Notes: generated by a model not told the origin, from the sequence alone. A stretch of 34,137 nt of DNA from an uncultured Schaedlerella sp. (GCA_934435195.1 CAKSAJ010000029.1:1-34137); one strand, 5' to 3'; numbered from the stretch's first letter, positions 24,030 through 32,118 are shown. Made by a program: numbers and translations.

Positions 24030-24905
24030 ATGGCGGTTAAGTTGGAAAATGAATTTCTATGTGTAGAGATTGCAGAGATGGGGGCAGAAGTAACACGAAT
24101 TTACGACAAGACAGAAGACAATGAGATTTTGTGGGAAGGTAATCCGGTTTATTGGAAACGTCATTCACCGGTTTTATTTCCAAATGTAGGTAAAACATAT
24201 AAAAACAGAGTGCTGATCAACGGAACTCAATATCCAACTTCCCAGCATGGATTTGCAAGAGATAATGTATTTACATGTATTGAAGCTGCAAAAGAGAGAG
24301 CTTCTTTTATGTTCCGTTCTTCAGAAGAGACAAAAGAAGTATATCCGTTTGATTTTGAATTGCATATCAACTACAAACTGAACAAGAAAGAACTTACAGT
24401 AGAGTGGCAGGTTAAGAATTGCGGTGATGAAACAATGTATTTTACAATTGGCGGACATCCGGCATTCCGATTTGCAAAGCCAGAAGAAACAAAAGCAGAC
24501 TATGTATTGAAGATTCCGGGCAAAGAGAAGCTGGAGTATGTTTTGATCGATACAAGCTGTGGATGTGCAAATGTAGATGAGGTTCATACATTGCAGTTGA
24601 GTGAAGAAACATATCCGTTAAGTGATGAACTGTTTGCAAAGGATGCACTTGTAGTGGATAATGGACAGATTGAAGAAGCATGGCTGTGCCACAAGGATGG
24701 AACACCGTATGTTGGAGTTCGAAGCGAAGGATTTCCAAACTATGGCATCTGGTCAGTAGAAGGAGCTCCATTTGTATGTTTGGAACCTTGGATGGGACGA
24801 TGCGATAATGCTGGGTTTAATGCAGAGTTATCCGAGAAACCAAATGTAAATAAAGTGGAAGCAGGAGAAAAATTTATAAAAGATTATACAATCGTAGTTG
24901 CATAA
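24030..24905 (+). CDS. Aldose 1-epimerase-like protein (LacX type)
   Basis: A 291-residue protein of the galactose mutarotase-like fold. EFLCVEIAEMGAEVTRIYD opens the sheet, RHSPVLFPNVG and QHGFARDN hold the first conserved histidine and arginine, and IGGHPAFR the second histidine. A C-terminal CLEPWMGRCDNAG completes the binding pocket. The LacX subfamily is usually called a protein of unknown sugar; the true hexose substrate cannot be told. SD GGAGG is close to the ATG. No sugar transport or catabolic genes lie beside it; its neighbours are the trigger-like lipoprotein and the TudS-like gene. Confidence 0.85.
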   Translation: MAVKLENEFLCVEIAEMGAEVTRIYDKTEDNEILWEGNPVYWKRHSPVLFPNVGKTYKNRVLINGTQYPTSQHGFARDNVFTCIEAAKERASFMFRSSEETKEVYPFDFELHINYKLNKKELTVEWQVKNCGDETMYFTIGGHPAFRFAKPEETKADYVLKIPGKEKLEYVLIDTSCGCANVDEVHTLQLSEETYPLSDELFAKDALVVDNGQIEEAWLCHKDGTPYVGVRSEGFPNYGIWSVEGAPFVCLEPWMGRCDNAGFNAELSEKPNVNKVEAGEKFIKDYTIVVA

Positions 24906-25000
24906 TTCTTGTAAAATAAACTGACAGAAGTGAATTGGGGAAGATAGAGTTAATTTTTGGGCAGTAATTAAGAAACAAGAAGAGGCGGTTGGAAAAAAAG

Positions 25001-25402
25001 ATGGGGAAAGAGATAGAAAAAAGTGGTTTTCAGAGAGTACTTTCAGAGATTGACGAGGCAGTAAAACCATATAACTTTGCAGACGGCGTATTACCGGGAA
25101 TTCTTATTTCCGATGATACTCCATCTTGCGGAACATATCAGCTCGGGATAGTAGATTGTTCGGAGGAATCAAGAAAGAACGATAATAATGTAGAACCGGT
25201 GTATACAATCCATGTAAATGGATGCGAGCAGCCGGGAGAAAACATATCTGGTGACTCACAAGGCGTGATGAAAGAATCAGACATTCCGACATTTTTTATA
25301 GAATTAGGAACAACAATCCGAGGAACGGGCAAGACATTCGATACTTGGTTTAAAGATACACCGGAAGGGTTGAAAAAAATCCTAGACCAGTATCTGAAAT
25401 AA
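25001..25402 (+). CDS. Short TudS/DUF523-like protein
   Basis: A 133-residue protein. The segment GVLPGILISDDTPSCGTYQL recalls the Ser-Cys-Gly motif of DUF523/TudS-related desulfidases, which carry an Fe-S cluster. The C-terminal part (IPTFFIELGTTIRGTGK with a helical end) fits their last strand and helix. The usual N-terminal half with its first cysteine motif is absent, and the 95-base gap before the gene has no room for it. So it is either a short form or a relic that would lack part of the cluster site. ATG 25001 is chosen over TTG 24989. It sits 18 bases before the alarmone synthetase gene. The family call is tentative. Confidence 0.4.
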   Translation: MGKEIEKSGFQRVLSEIDEAVKPYNFADGVLPGILISDDTPSCGTYQLGIVDCSEESRKNDNNVEPVYTIHVNGCEQPGENISGDSQGVMKESDIPTFFIELGTTIRGTGKTFDTWFKDTPEGLKKILDQYLK

Positions 25403-25420
25403 AAGGAAAAGGTGAGTCTG

Positions 25421-26212
25421 ATGGGTAGACTTAATTTTGAAAATAAAACGGAAAACAGACGGAATCTTGAAAGCAAATTGGAAAAAAGAAAAGAAGACTT
25501 TGTACGAAACAATTTGTTGTCAGATGAATTTATTGAGTTTGTTCAGAAAAATAAAAAACCATTCGATACATTAATGTCTTATTATCAATGTGCAATCATG
25601 GAGGTTGAGACAAAATTTAAGGTTTTGAGCGAAGAGTATTCACTGGAGTATGATCGAAATCCGATTGAAAATATTAAGTCCAGAGTAAAATCGTTTGACA
25701 GTTTATTAAAGAAAATCCGTAGAAAAAATATTCCGCTTACAATGACATCAATTGAGGAAAATATTCAGGATATCGCAGGAGTTCGCGTAATTTGTTCTTT
25801 TCCGGATGATATTTACAGGCTTGCAGATTGTTTGTTGAGTCAAGATGATATTATTTTGTTAGAGAAGAAAGATTATATAAAAAATCCAAAACCAAGCGGA
25901 TATAGAAGCCTGCACCTGATCATACAGACACCGATTTTCCTTCAAGAAGGAAAACGGATGGTGACAGTAGAAGTGCAGCTTCGAACGATTGCTATGGACT
26001 TCTGGGCAAGTCTGGAGCATAAGCTCCGTTATAAGAAAAACATTTCCGAAGAACAAAGTGCGTTTCTGGCAGAAGAGATGAGTCAGTGTGCAGAAATCAG
26101 TGCATCACTGGATGAGCGGATGCAGAAAGTAAAAGATATGCTTATACAATCGGAAGAAGAGTCGAAAGAACAGGAGAAGCCAACACGATTACTGAACCTG
26201 ATAAACCGGTAG
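25421..26212 (+). CDS. relQ: Small alarmone synthetase (RelQ/SasB-like)
   Basis: Transfers pyrophosphate from ATP to GTP or GDP to make (p)ppGpp, the stringent response signal. This synthetase-only protein of 263 residues has the RelA/SpoT core: PIENIKSRVKSFDSLLKKI, DIAGVRVICSF, NPKPSGYRSLHLI and VEVQLRTIAMDFWASLEHKL, whose Arg, Lys and Glu residues bind nucleotides and metal. There is no HD hydrolase, TGS or ACT domain, so it is not the long Rel. It is somewhat longer than RelQ of Bacillus, with a charged C-terminal coil. ATG 25421 is favoured over GTG 25412 by its site AAAGGTGA. The symbol is by class; orthology to relQ rather than relP was not tested. Confidence 0.85.
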   Translation: MGRLNFENKTENRRNLESKLEKRKEDFVRNNLLSDEFIEFVQKNKKPFDTLMSYYQCAIMEVETKFKVLSEEYSLEYDRNPIENIKSRVKSFDSLLKKIRRKNIPLTMTSIEENIQDIAGVRVICSFPDDIYRLADCLLSQDDIILLEKKDYIKNPKPSGYRSLHLIIQTPIFLQEGKRMVTVEVQLRTIAMDFWASLEHKLRYKKNISEEQSAFLAEEMSQCAEISASLDERMQKVKDMLIQSEEESKEQEKPTRLLNLINR

Positions 26213-26254
26213 AACCGGTAGGGACGGGGTTTGTGGCTCTTTTTATGGATAATA

Positions 26255-26307
26255 GATTTAACATTCTATTACATGGATTTAACATTTACAGACATCTGAT
26301 TTAACGT
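26255..26307 (+). repeat. Three phased direct repeats, possible LytTR-type site
   Basis: GATTTAACATT (26255-26265), GATTTAACATT (26276-26286) and GATTTAACGT (26298-26307), spaced 21 and 22 bases, two helical turns. On the minus strand the unit reads A-A-Y-G-T-T-A-A-A-T-C. The AgrA/LytTR family binds direct repeats of a GTTA-containing nine-mer, 21 bases apart. The repeats lie just upstream of an extended -10 promoter. The repeats are seen; the regulator is inferred, and none is in the window. Confidence 0.55.
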
Positions 26308-26312
26308 CAGCT

Positions 26313-26321
26313 TGCTAAACT
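26313..26321 (+). promoter_or_regulatory. Extended -10 of the small membrane protein
   Basis: TG-C-TAAACT (26313-26321) lies six bases after the third direct repeat and 29 before the start codon. The -35 zone (around 26293-26298) is poor, as expected of a promoter that needs an activator. Confidence 0.4.
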
Positions 26322-26349
26322 TTCAAAGTAGAAAGGGAAGGAAGATGAT

Positions 26350-26604
26350 ATGATGAAAAAAATATGGGATTTCTGTAAAGATAAAAATTTAGGAAGAGAG
26401 AGCAAAATTAGATTATTTTTATTTTTGAATATCATTTGCTGGTGTGTAATCGGAGCAGCACTTTGGCTTATAGTAAGTAGAGTTGCTTTGAATAATATGA
26501 CATGGCTTTTCGTATTCGTCGGATATGCAGGAGTATTTCCTGGATGGATTGGCGGAATGCTTAAAATGATGAATATGGGAAATGAATTGGCAGTGAATAA
26601 ATAA
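26350..26604 (+). CDS. Small two-TM membrane protein, unknown
   Basis: An 84-residue protein with a basic N-terminus and two hydrophobic segments, about 21-43 (LFLFLNIICWCVIGAALWLI) and 50-70 (MTWLFVFVGYAGVFPGWIGG). Both ends should face the cytoplasm. I see no known domain. The SD GGAAGGA precedes the ATG-ATG pair. Its promoter region has the unusual 21-base-spaced direct repeats. Followed by a TGGAAGTT/AACTTCCA hairpin and then spoIIID. Confidence 0.6.
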   Translation: MMKKIWDFCKDKNLGRESKIRLFLFLNIICWCVIGAALWLIVSRVALNNMTWLFVFVGYAGVFPGWIGGMLKMMNMGNELAVNK

Positions 26605-26615
26605 AAACAAAAATG

Positions 26616-26636
26616 TGGAAGTTAAAAAAACTTCCA
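26616..26636. terminator. Stem-loop after the small membrane gene
   Basis: TGGAAGTT (26616-26623) pairs perfectly with AACTTCCA (26629-26636). T-rich sequence follows only on the minus strand, so its use as a rightward terminator is doubtful. Confidence 0.4.
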
Positions 26637-26665
26637 GAAATTTGAATCAGACATACAATAACAGA

Positions 26666-26709
26666 CCCCTGCATAGATTGTAAAAAACAAACTATGCAGG
26701 GGCTTTTCT
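26666..26709 (+). promoter_or_regulatory. Hairpin holding the spoIIID SD
   Basis: CCCCTGCATAG (26666-26676) pairs perfectly with CTATGCAGGGG (26692-26702), 11 base pairs, with an inner TTGT/ACAA extension, then CTTTTCT up to the spoIIID ATG at 26710. The only SD-like sequence, AGGGG (26698-26702), is in the 3' arm, seven bases from the start. It may also stop transcription from upstream, since a short T-run follows. No other ribosome binding site is present. Confidence 0.7.
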
Positions 26710-26964
26710 ATGAGAGATTATATTGAAGAGCGGGCAATTGAGATTGCTAATTACATTATACAAGAGAAGGCAACAATCCGGCAGACAGCAAAAAAATTCG
26801 GAGTGTCAAAATCAACTGTACATAAGGATGTTACCGAGCGTCTGTTCCAAATCAATCCATCACTTGCACATGAGGCACGTAAAGTTCTCGATACAAACAA
26901 ATCAGAGCGCCACATTCGTGGTGGACTTGCTACCCGAGAAAAATATTTACATTTACATGTATAG
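26710..26964 (+). CDS. spoIIID: Sporulation regulator SpoIIID
   Basis: DNA-binding protein of the mother cell that, after sigma-E, switches genes on and off and helps sigma-K expression. The 84-residue protein has the signature EERAIEIANYIIQEKATIRQ, the helix-turn-helix ATIRQTAKKFGVSKSTVHKD (about 21-40), then INPSLAHEARKVLDTNKSER and the basic tail HIRGGLATREKY. Length equals that of B. subtilis SpoIIID. The start is fixed by conservation. Its SD lies in a hairpin. It appears to be monocistronic, with a new promoter following for the solute-binding gene. Confidence 0.95.
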   Translation: MRDYIEERAIEIANYIIQEKATIRQTAKKFGVSKSTVHKDVTERLFQINPSLAHEARKVLDTNKSERHIRGGLATREKYLHLHV

Positions 26965-26978
26965 AATACTTAATTTTA

Positions 26979-27008
26979 TTGCTACTCTCTTTCATAGTAA
27001 GGTATAAT
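26979..27008 (+). promoter_or_regulatory. Promoter of the SBP-kinase-regulator operon
   Basis: TTGCTA (26979-26984), 18-base spacer, TATAAT (27003-27008), 52 bases before the start codon. Strong match. Confidence 0.7.
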
Positions 27009-27060
27009 CAATACAGAAAGTTATGGGAACAGGACTAATACAGAATACGAAGGGAGTAGC

Positions 27061-28305
27061 ATGAACAAAAGAAATCTCTGGAGAAAATGGTATATTTTTT
27101 TAATTGGAAGCTGTCTTGTAGTTGGACTATTGACCGGATGTCAAAAAGAGAAAGAAACGTCGGTTAAGCCAGTACAAACTTTGACGCTTTGGCATTATTT
27201 GGATTCTTCTGCGAGTAAGCAGGCATTATTAGAGATTGCAGATACATTTAATCATTCGCAGGAAAATATCCAGGTAGAGATACAGTATGCGTCGGATGAA
27301 GATTTTAAGAAACACCTGGCACTTAGTATGGCAGATGGAGATATGCCGGAGCTTGCACTGGTGGATTCTTCTGATTTGAATTATTTCAATGCGATGCAGT
27401 CGTTTGTAAATGTAACAGATCAGATTGAAAATCTGGATGAATATTTACCGGAGGCAATAGCATCTTGTAATGTGGACGGACAGATGAAAGGGATGCCGAT
27501 TGGAATGAATTGTGCTGCATTATTTTGCAATACAGAGATGTTAGAGGAGGCAGGGTTACAGGTTCCAAAAACATGGGATGAATTACAGGAGACAGCTTTG
27601 AAATTAACAACAGAAGATCGTTATGGTTTTGCTATGCCTGCACTTCGAAGTGAAGAAAGTGTTTTCTCATTTTTACCATTATTGTGGGGATATGGAGGAA
27701 AAATAGCAGAAATAGAATCAGAGGAAAGTCAGGCTGCATTTTTGAAATTAAGGGAATTGTCGGAATCAGGTGCAATGAGCCCGCAGGTAAACAACTTAAC
27801 AAGCGGCGATATTGGAAGACAGTTTATTGCAGGAAATGTGGCTATGGTTTTAGTATCATCTGCTTTACAGCAAACAATCCAGAAAGAAAAGCCAAATATG
27901 AAATATGCAATGACCATTCCGCCGGCTGGTAATGAAAACATTGAGAGAGTAACAGCAGTTGGTGGAGAAGTTCTTGTAGTAACGCCGGGAGAAAAACAGG
28001 ATGCGGCATTGGAATTTGTTAAATTTGTTTCTGAAAAAAGTCAGATGGAAAAGTTGCTGAATCAGATAGGATATCTGGCTCCACGTCAGGATATTTTATC
28101 GGAACAGATTGCAGATAGTAAGGCTCTAAAAAACACATACGAAATATTACAAGATGCCAAACTGAGGGAGTTTTCAGTAGATTGGCCGTATGTATCTGTT
28201 GCATTGACAGATGCAATGGAAGATGAGATTGTCGGGGAGATACCACAAGCGGTAATCATATCAAATCTAGCAGAAAAATTACGGGAAAATCGGGAGGCAG
28301 AATGA
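27061..28305 (+). CDS. Extracellular solute-binding lipoprotein (SBP family 1)
   Basis: A 414-residue lipoprotein: hydrophobic signal segment and lipobox L-T-G-C (Cys27). The rest has the maltose-type binding fold: LTLWHYLDSSASKQALLEIA, VEIQYASDEDFKKHLALSMA, MPIGMNCAALFCN, VPKTWDELQETALKL and IGRQFIAGNVAMVLV are standard family blocks. The likely ligand is a sugar or oligosaccharide. No permease or ATPase gene follows; instead the gene overlaps the kinase gene by four bases (ATGA). This suggests that it presents a ligand to the kinase, or serves a transporter encoded elsewhere. Confidence 0.9.
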   Translation: MNKRNLWRKWYIFLIGSCLVVGLLTGCQKEKETSVKPVQTLTLWHYLDSSASKQALLEIADTFNHSQENIQVEIQYASDEDFKKHLALSMADGDMPELALVDSSDLNYFNAMQSFVNVTDQIENLDEYLPEAIASCNVDGQMKGMPIGMNCAALFCNTEMLEEAGLQVPKTWDELQETALKLTTEDRYGFAMPALRSEESVFSFLPLLWGYGGKIAEIESEESQAAFLKLRELSESGAMSPQVNNLTSGDIGRQFIAGNVAMVLVSSALQQTIQKEKPNMKYAMTIPPAGNENIERVTAVGGEVLVVTPGEKQDAALEFVKFVSEKSQMEKLLNQIGYLAPRQDILSEQIADSKALKNTYEILQDAKLREFSVDWPYVSVALTDAMEDEIVGEIPQAVIISNLAEKLRENREAE

Positions 28306-30005
28306 TGGAAAAAATCAAAAGCCTCAGAGGCAGAATATTTGTGGATATAATGATCGTGGCAATGTTTCCGATTTTAATTTTTGCTATTATATCGCAGGGA
28401 AGTCTGCGGGCCTGGCAGAAAAATGATTTACAGGAACGGATGCAGGCAAATCTTGAGAATGCAGATCGCTGCCTTGATATTCAATTAGACAAGTATGCTG
28501 CGATTTTGTTTGATTTATGTACGGATGATGCAGTAGTTGAGGCGGTCGAAAATATTAATAATAATGATGATGCGATGGAAGTAAATACCAGTAAATTACG
28601 TCATGAACTGAGTCATATTTGTAATCGAAATCAAGGAATTGAGGGTATTACAATATTTCTTGCGAATGGAGAAATAATATTTTATGACAAACAAAATTCG
28701 TCATCTATATCCAGTGACTGGGCAGGAAAGGTACATTGCCCGGAGGTGAAGAAAGAGCAGGTTTATCAAGGACAGATGCAACCGATAGTTGTAAATGATA
28801 AACACACCTATTTACTGCAAATTGCGAGAAATCTAATCGATTATCGAGATATTCATGAAAAGCTTGGAACTGTTGTATTCAGTATAGATGAGCAGTTGAT
28901 TTCAGATACCTTGCAGGTCGGAGCAAATGCGAACACTTATTTGCTGGAAAGAAATTATGTTATAAGTGCACCATCGGTTGCTAAAATTGGGCGAACATTG
29001 GATTCTGTAAAAAATACGAAAAAAAATTTATATGTTTCGAAGGTAAATCAGAAGAGTCAGTTTACTATTTGTATAGAAAGAGATATATCGACATATAGAA
29101 AAACAATGAATGAACAAGTGGGAATGTTGATAGGCGTTGCGTTTCTTGCGTTTCTTGTTATGATTTTTTTGAGTTACATTTTTACACGTCCGTATATTCA
29201 TGTTATGCAGAGTGTAGGGCAGGGATTTCATGAAGTAGAGACAGGAAATTTTGAAACACGTCTGGAATTTTGGAAGAGTGCACCGGAAGAAATAAAAGAT
29301 ATAGAATCTGGATTTAATGAGATGGTGGAAAATCTGGATAATTTAATTAATCAGGTGAAGCAGGCATTATTAGAGCAGAAGAATGCAGAATTATCTGCAT
29401 TGGAAGCCCAGATTGATCCGCATTTCTTATATAATACATTGGACAGCATTAACTGGAAAGCAATTGAAAATGAACAGTACGATATTAGCAGTATGTTGGT
29501 TGCTTTGGCAAATATTTTACGATATACGGTAGACAATGCAGGTGGAACATCAACATTGGCACAGGAACTTGGATGGCTGAAACAATATATGTTATTGCAG
29601 GGGACAAGGATGGGAAAAATTCCTGTTATTGAGACAGATATACCAGAAGAATTATTCGGATTTCAGATTCACAAACTGTTGTTGCAGCCATTTGTGGAAA
29701 ATTCAGTAAAATATGGATTTTATGGCAAGGAAGAAGAATGTGTGTTAAAAATATCAGCGAGACAAATGGAACATCAGATCCATATACAAATCGAGGATAA
29801 CGGAAATGGAATAACACAAGGCATGCTTGCTGAATTAAATGATGAGCAAAATGATATGACCGGTCATCTGGGTGTAACTAATGTAAGAAAACGACTGAAA
29901 TTATATTATGGTGAAGAAGCAATGGTATATTTTGAAAGCGAAGAACATTTATATACAAGAGTACATTTGTTTATACCAATGATGGATGAATATCAAGAAG
30001 CGTAA
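28302..30005 (+). CDS. YesM-type sensor histidine kinase
   Basis: A 567-residue membrane kinase. TM1 at about 13-31, an extracytoplasmic sensing domain (about 35-270, dCache/TM-sandwiched type), TM2 at about 273-295, HAMP to about 350, then the His_kinase segment with LEAQIDPHFLYNTL (phosphorylated His374), the N-box LQPFVENSVKYG, and IEDNGNGI of the ATPase domain. This layout is that of the YesM/LytS-like kinases that pair with AraC-type response regulators. Two start codons in a row (28302, 28305) follow GGGAGG; the first overlaps the SBP stop codon, so translation is coupled. The predicted stimulus is sugar binding by the SBP. Confidence 0.92.
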   Translation: MMEKIKSLRGRIFVDIMIVAMFPILIFAIISQGSLRAWQKNDLQERMQANLENADRCLDIQLDKYAAILFDLCTDDAVVEAVENINNNDDAMEVNTSKLRHELSHICNRNQGIEGITIFLANGEIIFYDKQNSSSISSDWAGKVHCPEVKKEQVYQGQMQPIVVNDKHTYLLQIARNLIDYRDIHEKLGTVVFSIDEQLISDTLQVGANANTYLLERNYVISAPSVAKIGRTLDSVKNTKKNLYVSKVNQKSQFTICIERDISTYRKTMNEQVGMLIGVAFLAFLVMIFLSYIFTRPYIHVMQSVGQGFHEVETGNFETRLEFWKSAPEEIKDIESGFNEMVENLDNLINQVKQALLEQKNAELSALEAQIDPHFLYNTLDSINWKAIENEQYDISSMLVALANILRYTVDNAGGTSTLAQELGWLKQYMLLQGTRMGKIPVIETDIPEELFGFQIHKLLLQPFVENSVKYGFYGKEEECVLKISARQMEHQIHIQIEDNGNGITQGMLAELNDEQNDMTGHLGVTNVRKRLKLYYGEEAMVYFESEEHLYTRVHLFIPMMDEYQEA

Positions 30006-30040
30006 TGATAGGGAAAGAAAAATAGAAACGGAGGGATAAG

Positions 30041-31582
30041 ATGAGAATTGTAGTTGTTGAAGATGAAGCACCAATCCGAGAAGGCATGGCGAAGATTCTT
30101 AGTAAAATAAATACAGATTATAAGGTAGTCGGGACCGCCGTAGACGGAGAAAAAGGTTTGGAATTGATACGGAAGGAACAGCCTGATCTTGTTATTATGG
30201 ATATCCGTATGCCTCATATGACGGGATTAGAAATGCTTTCACAATTGCGACATGAGCAAAATAAGTGTAAGGTAATTGTGTTGTCAGCATATTCAGATTT
30301 TGGTTATGCAAAACAGGCGATTGAATTGGGAATCGAAAATTATTTGCTTAAACCAATCAATATAGTAGAATTAAAAAATGCATTACAACAGGCAGAGGCT
30401 GAGTTGGTAAAAGCACAGAATCAAGACAGGGCTTTCTCACTGGAATACATTTTTAACAGTTGTATCAACGGACAGCTTCAGCCTGATGATGCATTTCATA
30501 AAATGACGCAAGAAAAATATGGATTTACAGTGGGAGATTCTGCTGAAATAATGTTAATCTGGCTTGGAGAGGCATATGAAATGCAAATAGAGAGATTAAA
30601 GCTTATGATTGAGCAGGGAATAGGTCAAAGAGTAAGCTATAGTATGTATATGCAGGGAATGGAAATATGGAAGTCACTGGTTATTATATTTTACAAAAAT
30701 TCGCAAAATACATCGTTGTATACATATCTATCAGAACATGTACTGCCAACGGTGTATAAACGAATGGAGATACCAATGGTTAGTCTGTGGAAACAATCTG
30801 AAGAAATATGTTCGGTTTCTTTGGATTTAAAAGAAATGCATACACAGCTGGAATGGGCATTACTATTTGAAGAAGGGAAATTAATCAGAGTAAGTGAGAT
30901 CGAATTAAAACAAGAGTCAATTCAGAATGGAACTGAGAAATATCCGATAGAGTTGGAAGAATTGGCTAAGAAAGCAATATTGATAAAAGACAAAGAACAA
31001 TTAAAATATTGCTATCATCAATTGCCGCGATATTATCAAAATAACCCACAATCTCCAATGACGATAAAGAAAGATATAATTCGTTTTTTCTGGGCACTTG
31101 CCAAAGTGGGAGGATTAGAGATAGACGGAAAAGAGCCGGATATTCAGGAAAAATTGAATCAGATATCAGGTGCAGTGTGCTGGTCTCAAATTCAGAAAAT
31201 TGTGGAGCAGACAATGCAGATTATCCAGAACATAGAGGATGAGAAATCTCCGGAAGAACATACCAGTGCCATGGTACAAAAGGCACAACAACTAATCCTT
31301 CAATATTATGATCAAGGAATCACATTGGAAGAAATTGCAGGAAAACTAGTTGTGTCAGAAGAATATTTAAGTACGCAATTTAAGAAAGAAACAGGGATGA
31401 CATTTTCAGAGACTGTAAGAAAATATCGTATAGAAAAAGTAAAAAAACTACTGCTGGAGACACCATTTAAACTAAATCAAATTGCAGAATTAGCAGGGTA
31501 CAGCGATTCAAAATATATGAGTAAAGTATTTAAAGAAGAAGTGGGAATGTTGCCGAGCGAGTATCGAAAATCATTGCATTAG
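30041..31582 (+). CDS. AraC-family response regulator (YesN type)
   Basis: A 513-residue regulator with an N-terminal receiver (about 1-120: VVVEDEAPIREG, phospho-acceptor Asp54 in LVIMDIRMPHM, and the K in LLKPINIVEL). A long middle region (about 130-400) without recognisable motifs is typical of YesN proteins, and a C-terminal AraC double HTH (about 410-510) follows: GITLEEIAGKLVVSEEYLST and FKLNQIAELAGYSDSKYMSK. It follows the kinase by 35 bases with a GGAGG site. It probably activates this operon and a distant sugar uptake cluster, since no such cluster is in the window. Confidence 0.93.
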   Translation: MRIVVVEDEAPIREGMAKILSKINTDYKVVGTAVDGEKGLELIRKEQPDLVIMDIRMPHMTGLEMLSQLRHEQNKCKVIVLSAYSDFGYAKQAIELGIENYLLKPINIVELKNALQQAEAELVKAQNQDRAFSLEYIFNSCINGQLQPDDAFHKMTQEKYGFTVGDSAEIMLIWLGEAYEMQIERLKLMIEQGIGQRVSYSMYMQGMEIWKSLVIIFYKNSQNTSLYTYLSEHVLPTVYKRMEIPMVSLWKQSEEICSVSLDLKEMHTQLEWALLFEEGKLIRVSEIELKQESIQNGTEKYPIELEELAKKAILIKDKEQLKYCYHQLPRYYQNNPQSPMTIKKDIIRFFWALAKVGGLEIDGKEPDIQEKLNQISGAVCWSQIQKIVEQTMQIIQNIEDEKSPEEHTSAMVQKAQQLILQYYDQGITLEEIAGKLVVSEEYLSTQFKKETGMTFSETVRKYRIEKVKKLLLETPFKLNQIAELAGYSDSKYMSKVFKEEVGMLPSEYRKSLH

Positions 31583-31688
31583 CAGCGGGAAAGTTATCAT
31601 TTAAAATTAACATTTTCATAATAAAGTTGTTTAAAATATTCTACCTTTTTAAAATATTTCGTCTTTTTTTGTCGAAAAACAGTGCTAA

Positions 31689-31694
31689 TATAAT
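31689..31694 (+). promoter_or_regulatory. -10 element for the second HPr-like gene
   Basis: TATAAT (31689-31694) lies 78 bases before the start codon. Only weak -35 sequences (TTGTCG, 14-base spacer) are seen. The sequence ATATAATTAGTGT and a following GAACAG recur at 33919-33946. Confidence 0.45.
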
Positions 31695-31771
31695 TAGTGT
31701 AAAGAACAGATTAAAAAGACGCAGTAATTAAGAAAACTGTAAAGAATATATAGAAAAGAAGGTAAAAAATT

Positions 31772-32002
31772 ATGAACGAAATGAAGATAACATTTAAAAA
31801 ACCAGAAGAGATTTTAGATTTTGTAAACACAGTAGAAAAATATGATTGTGCAATGGATATGAACAGAGGTATTTATGTAGTTGATGGTAAATCCATTCTC
31901 GGAATTATGAATCTTGGACTGAACAATATCATTAATCTGAAAATATATGATGAAGATTGTGAAGAATTAAAAAAAGAAATTGCTCAGTACGCAGTTGCAT
32001 AA
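31772..32002 (+). CDS. HPr-like protein with Ser46-type site, no His15
   Basis: A 76-residue protein whose second half reads GIYVVDGKSILGIMNLGL, very close to the HPr motif around the regulatory serine (K-S-I-x-G-x-M). An NLKIYDEDCEELKKEI last strand and helix follow. The N-terminal motif G-x-H-A-R-P is replaced by F-K-K-P-E-E-I, so there is no phosphocarrier histidine. This is the pattern of Crh of Bacillus, which is phosphorylated on serine by HPr kinase and works only as a regulator. Monocistronic, with a promoter and a terminator of its own. Function as a catabolite co-regulator is inferred. Confidence 0.75.
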   Translation: MNEMKITFKKPEEILDFVNTVEKYDCAMDMNRGIYVVDGKSILGIMNLGLNNIINLKIYDEDCEELKKEIAQYAVA

Positions 32003-32033
32003 AAAATCATAAAAAAGATGAAAGTATATGAAT

Positions 32034-32072
32034 AAAGGGGACACTGTAAGAAAATGAAATTATTTTCTTTCG
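32034..32072 (+). terminator. Intrinsic terminator after the HPr-like gene
   Basis: GGGGACAC (32037-32044) pairs with GTGTCCTT (32063-32070), with G-U pairs at the base and an inner AGAAAAT/ATTTTCT pairing. The run of T is short (CCTTTT). Confidence 0.7.
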
Positions 32073-32118
32073 GTGTCCTTTTAAAATGTAAAAAATGGGA
32101 CGAATGTCAAATTTTTTC

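Noticed and set aside
26204..26221. Tandem AACCGGTAG copies at the end of the alarmone synthetase gene
   Set aside because: A nine-base duplication over the stop codon, which only repeats the stop; probably replication slippage without function.
26723..27007. Second reading frame over spoIIID (94 codons)
   Set aside because: SpoIIID is clearly conserved in the other frame, and this frame has no ribosome binding site.
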